Below the pieces are notes generated by a model. The model did no database searches and was not told where the DNA came from. It was given only the letters and a program-made list of their open reading frames with translations. From JAYPHU01 sp964611435 (lineage in GTDB: Bacteria > Pseudomonadota > Alphaproteobacteria > Rhodospirillales > UBA2165), in contig CAZSXT010000009.1 of the NCBI GenBank assembly GCA_964611435.1, positions 1 to 64,000 of the forward strand: a stretch of DNA of 64,000 bases. The letters are read 5' to 3'. This document shows, in pieces, positions 8,487-17,376 of this stretch. The translations under genes were made by a program, and so were the position numbers. Within the stretch, counting starts at the first letter, position 1; every line of letters begins with the position of its first letter.

Positions 8487-9521
8487 CTACTCAGCGATCA
8501 TGATCGCGGCGCGGCCGGTCACTTGGCCTTTCTCCACCAAATCATGAACGATCTCCGCCTCTTCCATGGGGCGGATTTCGTTAACAATCGGCCAGACATC
8601 GCCGCGCGCCACCAGGTCCAAAACCTCGGTGACTTCGGCTTTGGTCACATACCGGCTGCCCAACACATCGATCTCGTTTTCAAGCAGATGCTTGGCGTCC
8701 ACCTCGAACACGTTGCCCGCGCCGCCCAAGGTGACAAACCGGCCGTGCCGGCCGAGGGACTTCACCCCTGCTTCCAACGTCGACTTCGCGGAGACATAGT
8801 CGATGGAGACATCGACGCCGTTGCCGCCGGTGAGGTCCATCAGCGCCTCGACAGCGTCCACCTCGTTCGGGTTCACCACCTCGTCTGCGCCGGCTTGGCG
8901 GCAAGCACCGAACTTGTCGTCCGCCGTGTCCACGGCGATCACCCGGGCCCCGGCCCACTTGGCCATGATCACCTGGTGAATGCCAAGCCCGCCGCCCGCG
9001 CCGAAGACGGCGACCGTGTCCAATGAGTCCACCTTGGCGCGTTTCAAAACTTTGTAGGGCGTGGCCAGCGCATCAGTAATGACGCCGATCTGCGCCGGGT
9101 AGGTTTTATGGTCCAGCGCTTCCGGCAGTTTGATGTAGTTGGCGGCCGGCAACTTGATATATTCCGCATAGCCGCCGTCACAGTTCCGGCCGATATAACC
9201 GCCGGTGTTTTCGCACAGGGGCTCGGCGTTTTGCTGGCACCATTTGCAGTAGCCGCAGTTGAGATAGAAGTAGGCCGTTACCGCATCGCCGACCGCCACG
9301 TTCTTGACCGCCGGGCCGACCTCAACGATTTCGGCCGTGATCTCATGGCCGATGATCAGCGGGAAATCTGCCGGGGCACGGCCCGCTTTCACGTGCTGGA
9401 TGGTAAGGCCCGCCCCGCAGGCGATTACCTTGGCCACCGCTTCGCCAGGCCCGGCGACCGGATCGGGCACATCGGTGAGATCAAACGGCTGATTGGGTCC
9501 GTTGAGAACAAGCGCCTTCAT
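8487..9521 (-). CDS. zinc-dependent alcohol dehydrogenase
   Basis: A 344-residue MDR alcohol dehydrogenase starting MKALVLNGPNQPFDLTDVPD. The catalytic Cys is in IACGAGLTIQHVKAG, the zinc His-Glu pair in GHEITAEI, the structural zinc cysteines in CGYCKWCQQNAEPLC, and the Rossmann turn in VAVFGAGGGLGIHQVIM. The start is taken at 9521, since upstream codons run into the acyl-CoA dehydrogenase gene 27 bp away. It is third in a same-strand set with acyl-CoA dehydrogenase and a transglutaminase-like gene, suggesting a shared catabolic route of unknown substrate. Confidence 0.92.
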   Translation of the reverse strand: MKALVLNGPNQPFDLTDVPDPVAGPGEAVAKVIACGAGLTIQHVKAGRAPADFPLIIGHEITAEIVEVGPAVKNVAVGDAVTAYFYLNCGYCKWCQQNAEPLCENTGGYIGRNCDGGYAEYIKLPAANYIKLPEALDHKTYPAQIGVITDALATPYKVLKRAKVDSLDTVAVFGAGGGLGIHQVIMAKWAGARVIAVDTADDKFGACRQAGADEVVNPNEVDAVEALMDLTGGNGVDVSIDYVSAKSTLEAGVKSLGRHGRFVTLGGAGNVFEVDAKHLLENEIDVLGSRYVTKAEVTEVLDLVARGDVWPIVNEIRPMEEAEIVHDLVEKGQVTGRAAIMIAE

Positions 9522-9547
9522 TGTATGCCTCCCGCTTTTCTTTTGGC

Positions 9548-10744
9548 TTAGTCGTAGTTGGGCGGATCGTACATGAAGTTCGCCGCCTTCAGGAATAGGG
9601 TATGATTCACCCCGTCCGAGTGCAGGAACGCCGCCGCATCGCGCAGCAGCTTCTCTACGCCGAATTCCTTCATGAAGCCGTGCCCACCGTGAATCTCCAT
9701 GGTCCAGGTGGCGATCTTCCAGGCGGCTTGCGAGGCCATCGTCTTGGGCAGCGCGCCGAGCGTCTTGTCCCAGCCTTGGTCCTGATTGTCGGCCAGATAG
9801 CAGGCCCGATGGATATAGGATCGCGTGGCGTCCATCAGCATGCGCATCTCCGCCAGCTTGGCCCGGATTTCGCCATGCTCGATCAACGGCTTGCCGCCCT
9901 GGACCCGGATCTTGGCCCACTCTTCGGCCTTGGCGAAGCAAGCCTCGGCGACGCCCAGAATACTGGCGCCGGCATAGGCGTTTGATTGGGGGAAGAACTC
10001 GGCCAGGGTCTGGAAGCCCTTGCCGACCTCGCCGACCACATCTTCGTCGGGGATGATGCAGTCCTGGAACACCAGTTCCGCATTGTTGGCCAGCCGTTCT
10101 CCCATTTTGTCGTGGACCCGGCCGATGGTGAATCCCGGCGCGTCCCGCTTGATCAGGAAGCAGGTAGAGCCGTCGGCGAGGCTTTTGCCCTTTTCGGTCT
10201 GCACAAAGACCAGATAGTGGCTGGACCGGTTGCCATTGGAGATAAAGTGCTTCATGCCGTTAACGATCCAGCCGCCGTCGGTTTTTTCCGCCGTGGTGCG
10301 GAACGGCGACGGATAAGGCAGGAAATAGTTGGAGGCGTTGTCCGGCTCGGTAATGCCAATGGCGAGGCAGCCCCTGGGATTCTCCACAAATTCCGGCAGG
10401 GTGCGCGCCTTTTGGTCCTCGTTCAGCGCCTTTTCCATGATCTGCGCCAGCTTTAGCGTTTGCGCAAACACCACCGAGATGCCGAGATCGCCCTTGGCCA
10501 GTTCCTCGACCACCATGGAGGTGGTGAGTGAATCCGTACCCAGTCCGCCATATTCTTCGGACAAGGTCATGGTGCGAATGCCGAGCGCATCCGCCGCCTC
10601 GACAATTTCCCAGGAAAATCCGTCTTCCGGATCGGTTTGTGCGTCCAGCTCCGCCGCCTTGGGCCGGACCACGTCGTCGGTGAACCGCCGGACGGTGTCA
10701 AGAATGGCGCGTTGTTCTTCGGTTTCGATGAAAATTTCGTGCAT
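9548..10744 (-). CDS. acyl-CoA dehydrogenase family protein with Asp at the catalytic base position
   Basis: A 398-residue FAD enzyme of the acyl-CoA dehydrogenase fold. FAD/substrate motifs include IGITEPDNASNYF, WIVNGMKHFISNG and IHGGHGFMKEFGVEKLLRD. In MCAD-type enzymes the base is the Glu of YEGT after RDA-x6; here the aligned residues are SDGV, so Asp replaces Glu. The alternative Glu position of the isovaleryl-CoA type also appears to be non-Glu. The reaction may therefore not be ordinary alpha,beta-dehydrogenation. Start 10744 has a GGGAGGGGGAGC ribosome site. It forms an operon-like set with the flanking same-strand genes. Confidence 0.88.
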   Translation of the reverse strand: MHEIFIETEEQRAILDTVRRFTDDVVRPKAAELDAQTDPEDGFSWEIVEAADALGIRTMTLSEEYGGLGTDSLTTSMVVEELAKGDLGISVVFAQTLKLAQIMEKALNEDQKARTLPEFVENPRGCLAIGITEPDNASNYFLPYPSPFRTTAEKTDGGWIVNGMKHFISNGNRSSHYLVFVQTEKGKSLADGSTCFLIKRDAPGFTIGRVHDKMGERLANNAELVFQDCIIPDEDVVGEVGKGFQTLAEFFPQSNAYAGASILGVAEACFAKAEEWAKIRVQGGKPLIEHGEIRAKLAEMRMLMDATRSYIHRACYLADNQDQGWDKTLGALPKTMASQAAWKIATWTMEIHGGHGFMKEFGVEKLLRDAAAFLHSDGVNHTLFLKAANFMYDPPNYD

Positions 10745-10838
10745 TTTTAAGCTCCCCCTCCCGGGAAATAGGCAATCTAACTGGCCGGATACATAATTTC
10801 GGCAACGCCGGAGGTCAAACCTGAATCGCGGCGTTCGT

Positions 10839-11510
10839 TCATTGGTTAGTGGATGTCTCCTTGGCCGCTTCCGCCTGGAAATCACCGCCGGCGCCGGCCA
10901 TATATTCCGGCCGGTAAATTTCCCGGAATGTGGCGACGATGTCGTCGAAGGGGACGTCCACAAACGGCCCCCGATCCTGGACATACTCCATGTGCTTGTT
11001 GCCGGCCTGGTCGAACTCGTGGAATAGAGAGTCATTGACTCCGTCGAATTCCAGCGGCTTGAGACCGAACTTCTCGCACAGGCTCAGATTAAAAGCCGGC
11101 GTGGCCTTGACCCATTTGCCGTCCAGCAGAATGTCGCAATAGGAATGCCAGACGAAAAGGTCGGTGCCCAGAAGCTCCAGCAGCCGTTGTGTGGCGAGGT
11201 GATTTTTCACATCGGCATAGCCAGGCCGGGCCGGAATGCCATAAATCCGGCAGCAGGCGGCGAGCAACGCCGCCTTGGGCACGCACCAGCCTTCGCCAGA
11301 CAACACCGCATCGCTGGCGCGGTAGCTGGTCTTTTCGGTGACCGGGAGATAGGGGTTGTAGCGGATTTCGTCACGGACCGCGTAATAGAAGTTGAGGGCC
11401 TGCTCGGTCTCATTGGCGGCTTCACCCGCATGAGCGTGCGCAAACTCCACGACCGCCGGGTGATCCAGGTCGACGAATTCCCCTTCGCCTAAAAATTCTT
11501 CATTTGCCAC
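10839..11510 (-). CDS. transglutaminase-like cysteine protease-fold protein
   Basis: A 223-residue cytoplasmic protein with a transglutaminase-like core. The nucleophile Cys is in GEGWCVPKAALLAACCRIYG (about residue 80), followed by GIPARPGYADVKNHL and the catalytic His in FVWHSYCDILLDGKWVKATP, where Thr-Pro replaces the usual Asp-Pro context. Such proteins act as peptidases, amidases or cross-linkers. The substrate is unknown. It heads the transglutaminase, acyl-CoA dehydrogenase, alcohol dehydrogenase gene set and is divergent from the antiporter gene. Confidence 0.82.
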   Translation of the reverse strand: MANEEFLGEGEFVDLDHPAVVEFAHAHAGEAANETEQALNFYYAVRDEIRYNPYLPVTEKTSYRASDAVLSGEGWCVPKAALLAACCRIYGIPARPGYADVKNHLATQRLLELLGTDLFVWHSYCDILLDGKWVKATPAFNLSLCEKFGLKPLEFDGVNDSLFHEFDQAGNKHMEYVQDRGPFVDVPFDDIVATFREIYRPEYMAGAGGDFQAEAAKETSTNQ

Positions 11511-11563
11511 GCGTGCAACTCCGTTCTAGCCGATGAATAACCGGGGAAGTATAGATTCCTGAA

Positions 11564-11641
11564 TTCAAGCTTGAAAGATTTACCGCAAAGCCCCTGTGGA
11601 ATTTGCTACTTGCCTTCCTCAGAACATGGTGGCACACCATG
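11564..11641. promoter_or_regulatory. two operator-like palindromes in a divergent promoter gap
   Basis: The gap between the divergent transglutaminase-like and antiporter genes has a perfect 12-bp palindrome TTCAAGCTTGAA (11564-11575) and a perfect inverted repeat CATGGTG-GCA-CACCATG (11625-11641). Both are placed where a regulator could control either gene. No cognate regulator is identified. Confidence 0.4.
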
Positions 11642-11698
11642 ATAAAATGGGGTGAGCGGCGGGCGTAAAATCAGTTATTTCAACGAGTTGATGATCAA

Positions 11699-12670
11699 AT
11701 GCTGATGTATTTGGAAGTATTGGCCGGTTTCGTGCTGCTTTTGGGTGGCGCGGAGATCATGGTGCGGGGCGCGGTCTCGGTCTCCGAACGGTTCGGCATT
11801 TCCAAGCTGGTTATTGGGATGACCGTGGTGGCCTTTGGCACATCGGCGCCCGAACTCCTGGTCTCCTTGAACGCCGCGCTATCCGGCGCGTCGGGTCTCG
11901 CCATTGGTAATGTGGTCGGTTCCAACATCGCTAATATCCTCTTGGTCCTGGGTGTTTCCGGCCTGATTCTGCCTATCGTCAGCGAAAAGGGCTCGCTGGT
12001 AAAAGATGGCGTTATTCTGCTCGTCGGCACCGGGGCGTTTATGTTGCTATCCTTCCAAGGGACGATCGATCTGACCGGCGGTATCATCCTGATCGTTCTA
12101 TTTGTCGCGTTTCTATATTACTCCTACAGGCGAGAGGCCGGTCCGGGCGACGATCTGGCCAGCGATGTCGTCGATGAGGTTAGCGATTTAGAGGTCAAAA
12201 GCGACAGTATCTGGGTGCAGCTTGCCTATTTGTTCGGCGGCTTTGCCGGTCTGACCATCGGTTCCGAATTTCTGGTGGATGGCGGTGTCGAGATTGCGCG
12301 GCATTTCGGCGTCAGCGAGGCGGTGATTGGCCTGACCATTATCGCATTCGGCACGTCTCTGCCCGAATTGGCGGCCTCCGCCATGGCCGCCTTCCGCAAG
12401 CACTCCGATGTGGCGCTGGGCAATGTGGTCGGCAGCAACATCTTCAACGTGGTGGGCATCGTCGGTATCGTCGCCATAGTGACGCCGCTTGAGGTGCCGT
12501 ATCGCGTCCTGTCACTGGATAACTGGGCGATGCTGCTGGCGACCCTTCTTATGATGCCGTTTATGATCGGCGGGATGACGACCATCAACCGACCGGTCGC
12601 GGGACTCTTCTTCCTGATTTATGTCGGCTACATTGTCTCTATCGGTTTCGGCGTCACGGCGATCTTCTAG
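11699..12670 (+). CDS. calcium/sodium antiporter (YrbG/CaCA family)
   Basis: A 323-residue inner-membrane antiporter with about ten membrane segments arranged as two inverted repeats. The two alpha-repeat signatures are present: VIGMTVVAFGTSAPELLVSL with GNVVGSNIANILLVLG (about residues 38-82), and VIGLTIIAFGTSLPELAAS with GNVVGSNIFNVVG (about 209-250), containing the ion-binding Glu residues. The acidic central loop is GDDLASDVVDEVSDLEV. It probably exports Ca2+ or another cation in exchange for Na+ or H+. It is followed 29 bp later by the pteridine reductase gene. Confidence 0.93.
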   Translation: MLMYLEVLAGFVLLLGGAEIMVRGAVSVSERFGISKLVIGMTVVAFGTSAPELLVSLNAALSGASGLAIGNVVGSNIANILLVLGVSGLILPIVSEKGSLVKDGVILLVGTGAFMLLSFQGTIDLTGGIILIVLFVAFLYYSYRREAGPGDDLASDVVDEVSDLEVKSDSIWVQLAYLFGGFAGLTIGSEFLVDGGVEIARHFGVSEAVIGLTIIAFGTSLPELAASAMAAFRKHSDVALGNVVGSNIFNVVGIVGIVAIVTPLEVPYRVLSLDNWAMLLATLLMMPFMIGGMTTINRPVAGLFFLIYVGYIVSIGFGVTAIF

Positions 12671-12699
12671 CCGGACGTGATAAACAGCCGGATGAGATC

Positions 12700-13470
12700 A
12701 TGACAGACCTTTCGTCCAAGATAGTTTTAGTGACCGGCGCCGCCGCGCGGATCGGTAGGGCTATCGCTCTCGACTTGGCGGAGGCCGGTTGGACGGTCGC
12801 CGTACATTATGGAGACTCGGGCACGGCCGCGGAGGACACGGTGAACGCCATTCGGGATGCGGGCGGCACGGCGATGGCGTTTGCCGCGGACTTGAGCGAT
12901 GAAGATCAGACGGCCAGACTGATCGGACAAGTTGCGGAGGCATTAGGGCCGGTAAACTGCCTGATCAACAATGCTTCTATCTTTGAAGACGACACGGCGG
13001 AAACCGCGACCAAGGAATCCTGGGATAACCACATGTCGGTCAATCTCCGTGCGCCCTTTGTACTGAGCCAGGCCATGGCCGCAGCTTTCACCAACCAAGA
13101 GAGCGGCAATATCATCAACCTCATCGACCAGCGGGTGTTCAACCTGACCCCCTATTTCATGTCCTATACACTGAGTAAGGCCGGGCTTTGGACCTTGACC
13201 CAGACCTTGGCCTTGTCCTTTGCGCCGAATATTCGGGTGAACGCCATCGGGCCGGGACCGACCTTGCCGTCCAGCCGCCAGTCCGAAGAACAGTTCCGCC
13301 GTCAGTTCGAAGCTACGCCCCTTGAGCGTCCGGTCGATCCGACGGAAATCTGCGGTGCGGTGCGTTTTATCCTTGCCTCCCCGTCCATGACGGGGCAAAT
13401 GATTGCCCTGGACTCAGGTCAGCATTTGGGTTGGGGCCAACCGCCGAAGGGTGGGGCCGCCGACGAATAG
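12700..13470 (+). CDS. SDR of the pteridine reductase / dihydromonapterin reductase type
   Basis: A 256-residue short-chain dehydrogenase. Two features point to reduced-pterin chemistry. The cofactor motif is TGAAARIG, matching the TGx3RxG signature of NADPH pteridine reductases. The active site reads INLIDQRV...SYTLSK, with Asp in place of the usual Ser before the Tyr/Lys pair, as in PTR1 and FolM. The C-terminus GQHLGWG also fits. It lies 25 bp before folB, so folate or monapterin metabolism is likely. Assigning it as folM is an inference from motifs and position. Confidence 0.85.
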   Translation: MTDLSSKIVLVTGAAARIGRAIALDLAEAGWTVAVHYGDSGTAAEDTVNAIRDAGGTAMAFAADLSDEDQTARLIGQVAEALGPVNCLINNASIFEDDTAETATKESWDNHMSVNLRAPFVLSQAMAAAFTNQESGNIINLIDQRVFNLTPYFMSYTLSKAGLWTLTQTLALSFAPNIRVNAIGPGPTLPSSRQSEEQFRRQFEATPLERPVDPTEICGAVRFILASPSMTGQMIALDSGQHLGWGQPPKGGAADE

Positions 13471-13495
13471 GCCGGCGCGGACAGGAACACCGACT

Positions 13496-13909
13496 ATGAC
13501 AACTTCAGGCGCAAACGTTCATACACTGCACATTGCCGACGCTGGCACCCGTGTCAGGCACGTCTTCATTCGCGATCTGCTGCTGACTTGTTTGATCGGC
13601 GTGCACAAGCACGAACAGAAGAAACCCCAGCGGGTCCGGATCAATCTTGATCTCGCCGTGCTGGAAGACGCCGAAGACATCGGCGACAGGCTCTCGGAAG
13701 TGGTCTGCTACGAGGATGTGGCCGATGGCATCCGCAATCTGGTCGCCAAGGGCCATGTTAATCTTGTGGAAACGCTCGCTGAGCAGATCGCCGAGATGTG
13801 CCTGGTGGATGCTCGGGTGCGCACGGCGCGGGTACGGGTCGAGAAACTAGATGTCTTTCCCGACGCCACCAGCGCCGGGGTGGAAATCGAACGGTTCAGC
13901 CCCCGTTAG
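13496..13909 (+). CDS. folB: dihydroneopterin aldolase
   Basis: FolB cleaves dihydroneopterin to 6-hydroxymethyldihydropterin and glycolaldehyde in folate synthesis. The 137-residue protein has FIRDLLLTCLIGVHKHEQKKPQRVRINLDL-type opening (residues about 20-50), the conserved VCYEDVADGIRNLV segment and HVNLVETLAEQIAEMCL with the catalytic Glu. ATG at 13496 is preferred over the upstream frame extending into the SDR gene. It is probably cotranscribed with the pteridine reductase gene. Confidence 0.92.
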   Translation: MTTSGANVHTLHIADAGTRVRHVFIRDLLLTCLIGVHKHEQKKPQRVRINLDLAVLEDAEDIGDRLSEVVCYEDVADGIRNLVAKGHVNLVETLAEQIAEMCLVDARVRTARVRVEKLDVFPDATSAGVEIERFSPR

Positions 13910-14323
13910 CAAGGCGGCCTGGGTCGCGAATCAACGGTCATTTGACCCGCAACCTATTGCATTTCAATCATTTTTTCGTGACAGAGCCGTCGGCAGTTGT
14001 ACACAGGCGCCTCAATCTGCCTTAATTACTAAGGCCAGCCGTTTTGCCCGGCTTTGTCACATGCCGGTCATAATGAGAGTCATTATAAGCGTGTGTTCTC
14101 AAGGGGTTGCGAAAGTTGCGTAAAAAATGTGCAATTTTCCTAAGATATCGTATTTGTTGGTAAAAACCCTATGCACCCTCATTTTTCAACAAAGTTATAC
14201 ACAGGCATCGTGGACAGTGGCGGCGGGGCAAATTACATAGGATACCGGCAGCGGAATTGACGCAGGCCGGTTTCAGCATCTGGCGATCGAATTTAAACGA
14301 TTTTTTCGGCACGGCTATGTCTT
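13910..14323. other. AT-rich spacer with DnaA-box matches upstream of uvrC
   Basis: A 414-bp gap with no gene. Bases 14101-14200 are 35% GC by my count, far below the surrounding genes. A perfect DnaA-box match TTATACACA lies at 14195-14203, within GTTATACACAGG. A related GTTGTACACAGG (TTGTACACA, one mismatch) lies at 13997-14005. The region must at least hold the uvrC promoter. A replication-origin-like or DnaA-titrating role is possible but unproven. Confidence 0.45.
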
Positions 14324-16210
14324 ATGAGTGAGCAAAATCGGCAACCAGCGGACGAGATGGCGGGCGTGGAGGTGATCCGCGCTTACCTTGCCAACCTGCC
14401 GACCGGACCCGGCGTTTATCGTATGATGAACGGCGCCGGCGACGTGCTCTATGTGGGTAAGGCCAAGAATCTCAAGAAGCGGGTCGCCAATTATACTCAG
14501 ATCGCCCGCCAATCAATCCGCATCCAGCGGATGATCCATCAGACCCGCGCCATGGAGTTTGTCTCCACTCACACCGAGGCGGAAGCGCTGTTGCTGGAAG
14601 CGAACCTGATCAAGAAGCTGACCCCGCGTTACAATATCCTGCTGCGTGACGACAAAAGCTTCCCCTATATCCTGATCACCGGCGACCATGATTATCCGCA
14701 GGTGCTGAAGTATCGCGGCGCGCGCAAACGCAAGGGAGAATATTTCGGGCCCTTCGCGTCCGCCGGCGCGGTCAATCAGTCGCTCGCCGTGTTGCAGCGG
14801 GCGTTTCTCTTGCGCTCCTGCACGGATTCGGTCTTTGCGTCCAGGACTCGGCCGTGTCTTCTCTATCAAATCAAGCGCTGCGCCGGTCCGTGCGTGGATG
14901 TGATCGACGAGTCCGGCTATGGCAAGCTGGTGGATCAGGCGCGAGGCTTCCTGACCGGACAGTCGAGGGAAATTCAAAAGCAGTTGGCCGTCGAAATGGA
15001 AGAACTCAGCGAGCAGCTGCGCTTCGAGGAAGCGGCGGTACTGCGCGACCGCATCCGCGCCATGACCACGGTGCAGGCCCACCAGGACATTACCACCCGA
15101 GGTGTCGATGATGCCGACGTGGTGGCGCTGCATCACCGTGGCGGGCAGGTGTGCATCCAGGTGTTCTTCCTACGAGCCGGGACCAACTACGGCAACCGGG
15201 CGTATTACCCCGTGCACACCAATGACGCCGATCCAGGCCAGGTGTTGGAGGCCTTCCTGGGTCAGTTCTATGCCAACAAGGTGCCGCCTAAATTGATCCT
15301 GCTCAGTCATCCGGTGCCGGAAAGAACGGTCCTGACCGAGGCGCTCTCCGAAAGAGCGGGGCGTAAGGTGTCGGTCCAGGTGCCGACCCGGGGGGAGAAG
15401 CGCAACGCGGTCAAGCTGGCGGAGGAGAACGCCAAAAAGGCGCTCGGCCGGCGGCTGGCGGAAAGCGCCTCGCAACGGCAATTGCTGGAGGGCTTGGCTG
15501 AAAAGCTGGACATGGAGGCCAGCCCCGAACGGATCGAGGTCTATGACAACTCCCACATTTCGGGCACCAACGCCGTCGGCGCGATGATCGTCTCCGGCCC
15601 GGACGGGTTCGTCAAAAACGCTTATCGCAAGTTTAACATTCGTAGTATCGGCGAAGGAGACGCTAATGCCGGCGACGACTACGCCATGATGCGGGAGGTT
15701 CTGTCCCGCCGCTTTGCCCGCGCCCAAAAAGAAGACCCTGACCGCACCAAGGGCCAGTGGCCGGACCTGATCCTGATCGACGGTGGCGCGGGTCAATTGA
15801 GCGCGACCCTCGAGGTCTTTGAAGAACTGGGCGTCACTGATGTGGCTGTCGCCTCCATCGCCAAGGGGCCAGATCGAAATGCGGGGCGGGAACGGCTGTT
15901 TTTACCGGATCGTGAACCGTTTAGCTTGGACAGCCGCGATCCGGTCTTGTATTTTCTCCAAAGACTGAGAGACGAGGCGCACCGGTTTGCCATCGGCACC
16001 CATCGCGCCCGACGCTCACGAAATATGGAACGGTCGCCGTTGGACGAAATACAGGGAGTCGGGGGCGCCCGGAAAAAGGCTTTATTGCATCATTTCGGAT
16101 CCGCCAGAGCCGTTTCACAAGCAGGTCTGACGGATTTGGAAGCGGTGGAAGGGATCAGCCGGGCCATGGCCGGACGGATTTACGACTGGTTCCATCCGGA
16201 AGATGATTAG
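14324..16210 (+). CDS. uvrC: excinuclease ABC subunit C
   Basis: UvrC makes both incisions around DNA lesions in nucleotide excision repair. The 628-residue protein has the GIY-YIG nuclease (PGVYRMMNGAGDVLYVGKA, about residues 28-46), cysteine-containing linker CLLYQIKRCAGPC, UVR motif for UvrB (about 205-240, LRFEEAAVLRDRIRAM), RNase H-like domain with EVYDNSHISGTN and LILIDGGAGQLSA, and C-terminal helix-hairpin-helix repeats (about 570-625). All catalytic blocks are present. It is followed 18 bp later by pgsA. Confidence 0.98.
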   Translation: MSEQNRQPADEMAGVEVIRAYLANLPTGPGVYRMMNGAGDVLYVGKAKNLKKRVANYTQIARQSIRIQRMIHQTRAMEFVSTHTEAEALLLEANLIKKLTPRYNILLRDDKSFPYILITGDHDYPQVLKYRGARKRKGEYFGPFASAGAVNQSLAVLQRAFLLRSCTDSVFASRTRPCLLYQIKRCAGPCVDVIDESGYGKLVDQARGFLTGQSREIQKQLAVEMEELSEQLRFEEAAVLRDRIRAMTTVQAHQDITTRGVDDADVVALHHRGGQVCIQVFFLRAGTNYGNRAYYPVHTNDADPGQVLEAFLGQFYANKVPPKLILLSHPVPERTVLTEALSERAGRKVSVQVPTRGEKRNAVKLAEENAKKALGRRLAESASQRQLLEGLAEKLDMEASPERIEVYDNSHISGTNAVGAMIVSGPDGFVKNAYRKFNIRSIGEGDANAGDDYAMMREVLSRRFARAQKEDPDRTKGQWPDLILIDGGAGQLSATLEVFEELGVTDVAVASIAKGPDRNAGRERLFLPDREPFSLDSRDPVLYFLQRLRDEAHRFAIGTHRARRSRNMERSPLDEIQGVGGARKKALLHHFGSARAVSQAGLTDLEAVEGISRAMAGRIYDWFHPEDD

Positions 16211-16228
16211 GGACATCGCTGTTAGAAC

Positions 16229-16867
16229 ATGTTGACCAGCCTGCCAAATCTTCTGACTCTGTCACGAATCGGCGCGATACCGCTGCTGATCGCGACTTTC
16301 TATATAGAGTCGCCTTACGGCAACTGGATTGGTCTGGGCGTGCTCACCTATGCCGGGATCACCGACTTTTTCGACGGCTATGTTGCCCGCGCCTGGGAAC
16401 AGCAATCCCAACTCGGCAAGTTTCTGGACCCTATTGCAGATAAACTTTTGGTGGGCTCGCTTTTGGTCATGCTGGTCGCATTCGACCGCATTCCCGGCCT
16501 CGCCGTTTTGCCGGCGGTGGTGATCTTGTGCCGGGAAATTTTGGTCTCGGGTCTTAGAGAATTTCTGGCCGGCGTTAAGATGGGCGTGCCGGTCAGCAAG
16601 CTGGCCCAGTGGAAAACCACCTTGCAAATGCTGATGCTGGGATTTCTCCTAGTTGGTCCGGCGGGGCCTATGTTTGGACCGTTCTCAACCACTGATATCG
16701 GCGTGGCCGGGCTGTGGTTGGCCGCTATCCTGACGTTGATTACCGGCTATGACTATTTGCGTGTCGGCCTGCGTCATGTGGACGATATGGATAACGCCGC
16801 AGCCGAGGCAAAGTTGGAAAATACCGCGCCGCCGGCGTCCGGAAAGACGGCCACGGATTCCGGCTGA
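16229..16867 (+). CDS. pgsA: CDP-diacylglycerol--glycerol-3-phosphate 3-phosphatidyltransferase
   Basis: PgsA makes phosphatidylglycerol phosphate, the first committed step to phosphatidylglycerol and cardiolipin, in the inner membrane. The CDP-alcohol phosphotransferase signature is complete: DGYVARAWEQQSQLGKFLDP followed by IADK (about residues 50-75). It starts MLTSLPNLLTLSRIGAIP and has several hydrophobic segments. The C-terminal 25 residues form a short Ala/Pro-rich tail. It lies between uvrC and mobB on the same strand. Confidence 0.95.
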   Translation: MLTSLPNLLTLSRIGAIPLLIATFYIESPYGNWIGLGVLTYAGITDFFDGYVARAWEQQSQLGKFLDPIADKLLVGSLLVMLVAFDRIPGLAVLPAVVILCREILVSGLREFLAGVKMGVPVSKLAQWKTTLQMLMLGFLLVGPAGPMFGPFSTTDIGVAGLWLAAILTLITGYDYLRVGLRHVDDMDNAAAEAKLENTAPPASGKTATDSG

Positions 16868-16872
16868 GAGTC

Positions 16873-17376
16873 ATGAGAATTTTTGGACTCGCCGGATGGA
16901 GCGGCAGCGGCAAAACCACGCTTCTCTCTCATTTGCTGCCAGAACTGATCGGGCGGGGCTATTCGGTCTCCACCGTGAAGCATGCTCATCACAAGTTCGA
17001 TATCGACCAGCCCGGCAAGGATTCCTATGAACACCGGCGCGCCGGCGCGACCGAGGTGATGATTGCCTCCGCCAACCGTTGGGCGCTAATGCACGAATAC
17101 CAGGACGATGGAGAGCCAGAACTGCCCGAGATCATTGCCCGGATGACGCCGGTTGATTTGTTGGTGGTTGAAGGCTTCAAATGGGCGGATCACCCGAAGA
17201 TCGAAGTACATCGCCCGGCCGTCGGCAAACCGCTGCTGCAGCCCGATGACCCGCTGATTGTGGGCGTTGCCAGCGATCTGCCCTTGCCGGGACTGCCGGT
17301 GCCTAACCTTTCCCTGGATGACGTGCCGGCCATCGCCGATTTTGTTCTTGAACAAAGCAACCTGAAAGCTGCGTGA
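16873..17376 (+). CDS. mobB: molybdopterin-guanine dinucleotide biosynthesis adaptor protein MobB
   Basis: A 167-residue GTP-binding P-loop protein that assists attachment of GMP to molybdopterin. The Walker A motif is GWSGSGKTTL at residues 8-17. STVKHAHHKFDIDQPGKDSY and HRRAGATEVMIAS are the usual family blocks, and DLLVVEGFKWADHPKIEVHR follows. Its stop overlaps the proposed moeA start (GTGA), consistent with a molybdenum cofactor operon. Confidence 0.95.
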   Translation: MRIFGLAGWSGSGKTTLLSHLLPELIGRGYSVSTVKHAHHKFDIDQPGKDSYEHRRAGATEVMIASANRWALMHEYQDDGEPELPEIIARMTPVDLLVVEGFKWADHPKIEVHRPAVGKPLLQPDDPLIVGVASDLPLPGLPVPNLSLDDVPAIADFVLEQSNLKAA

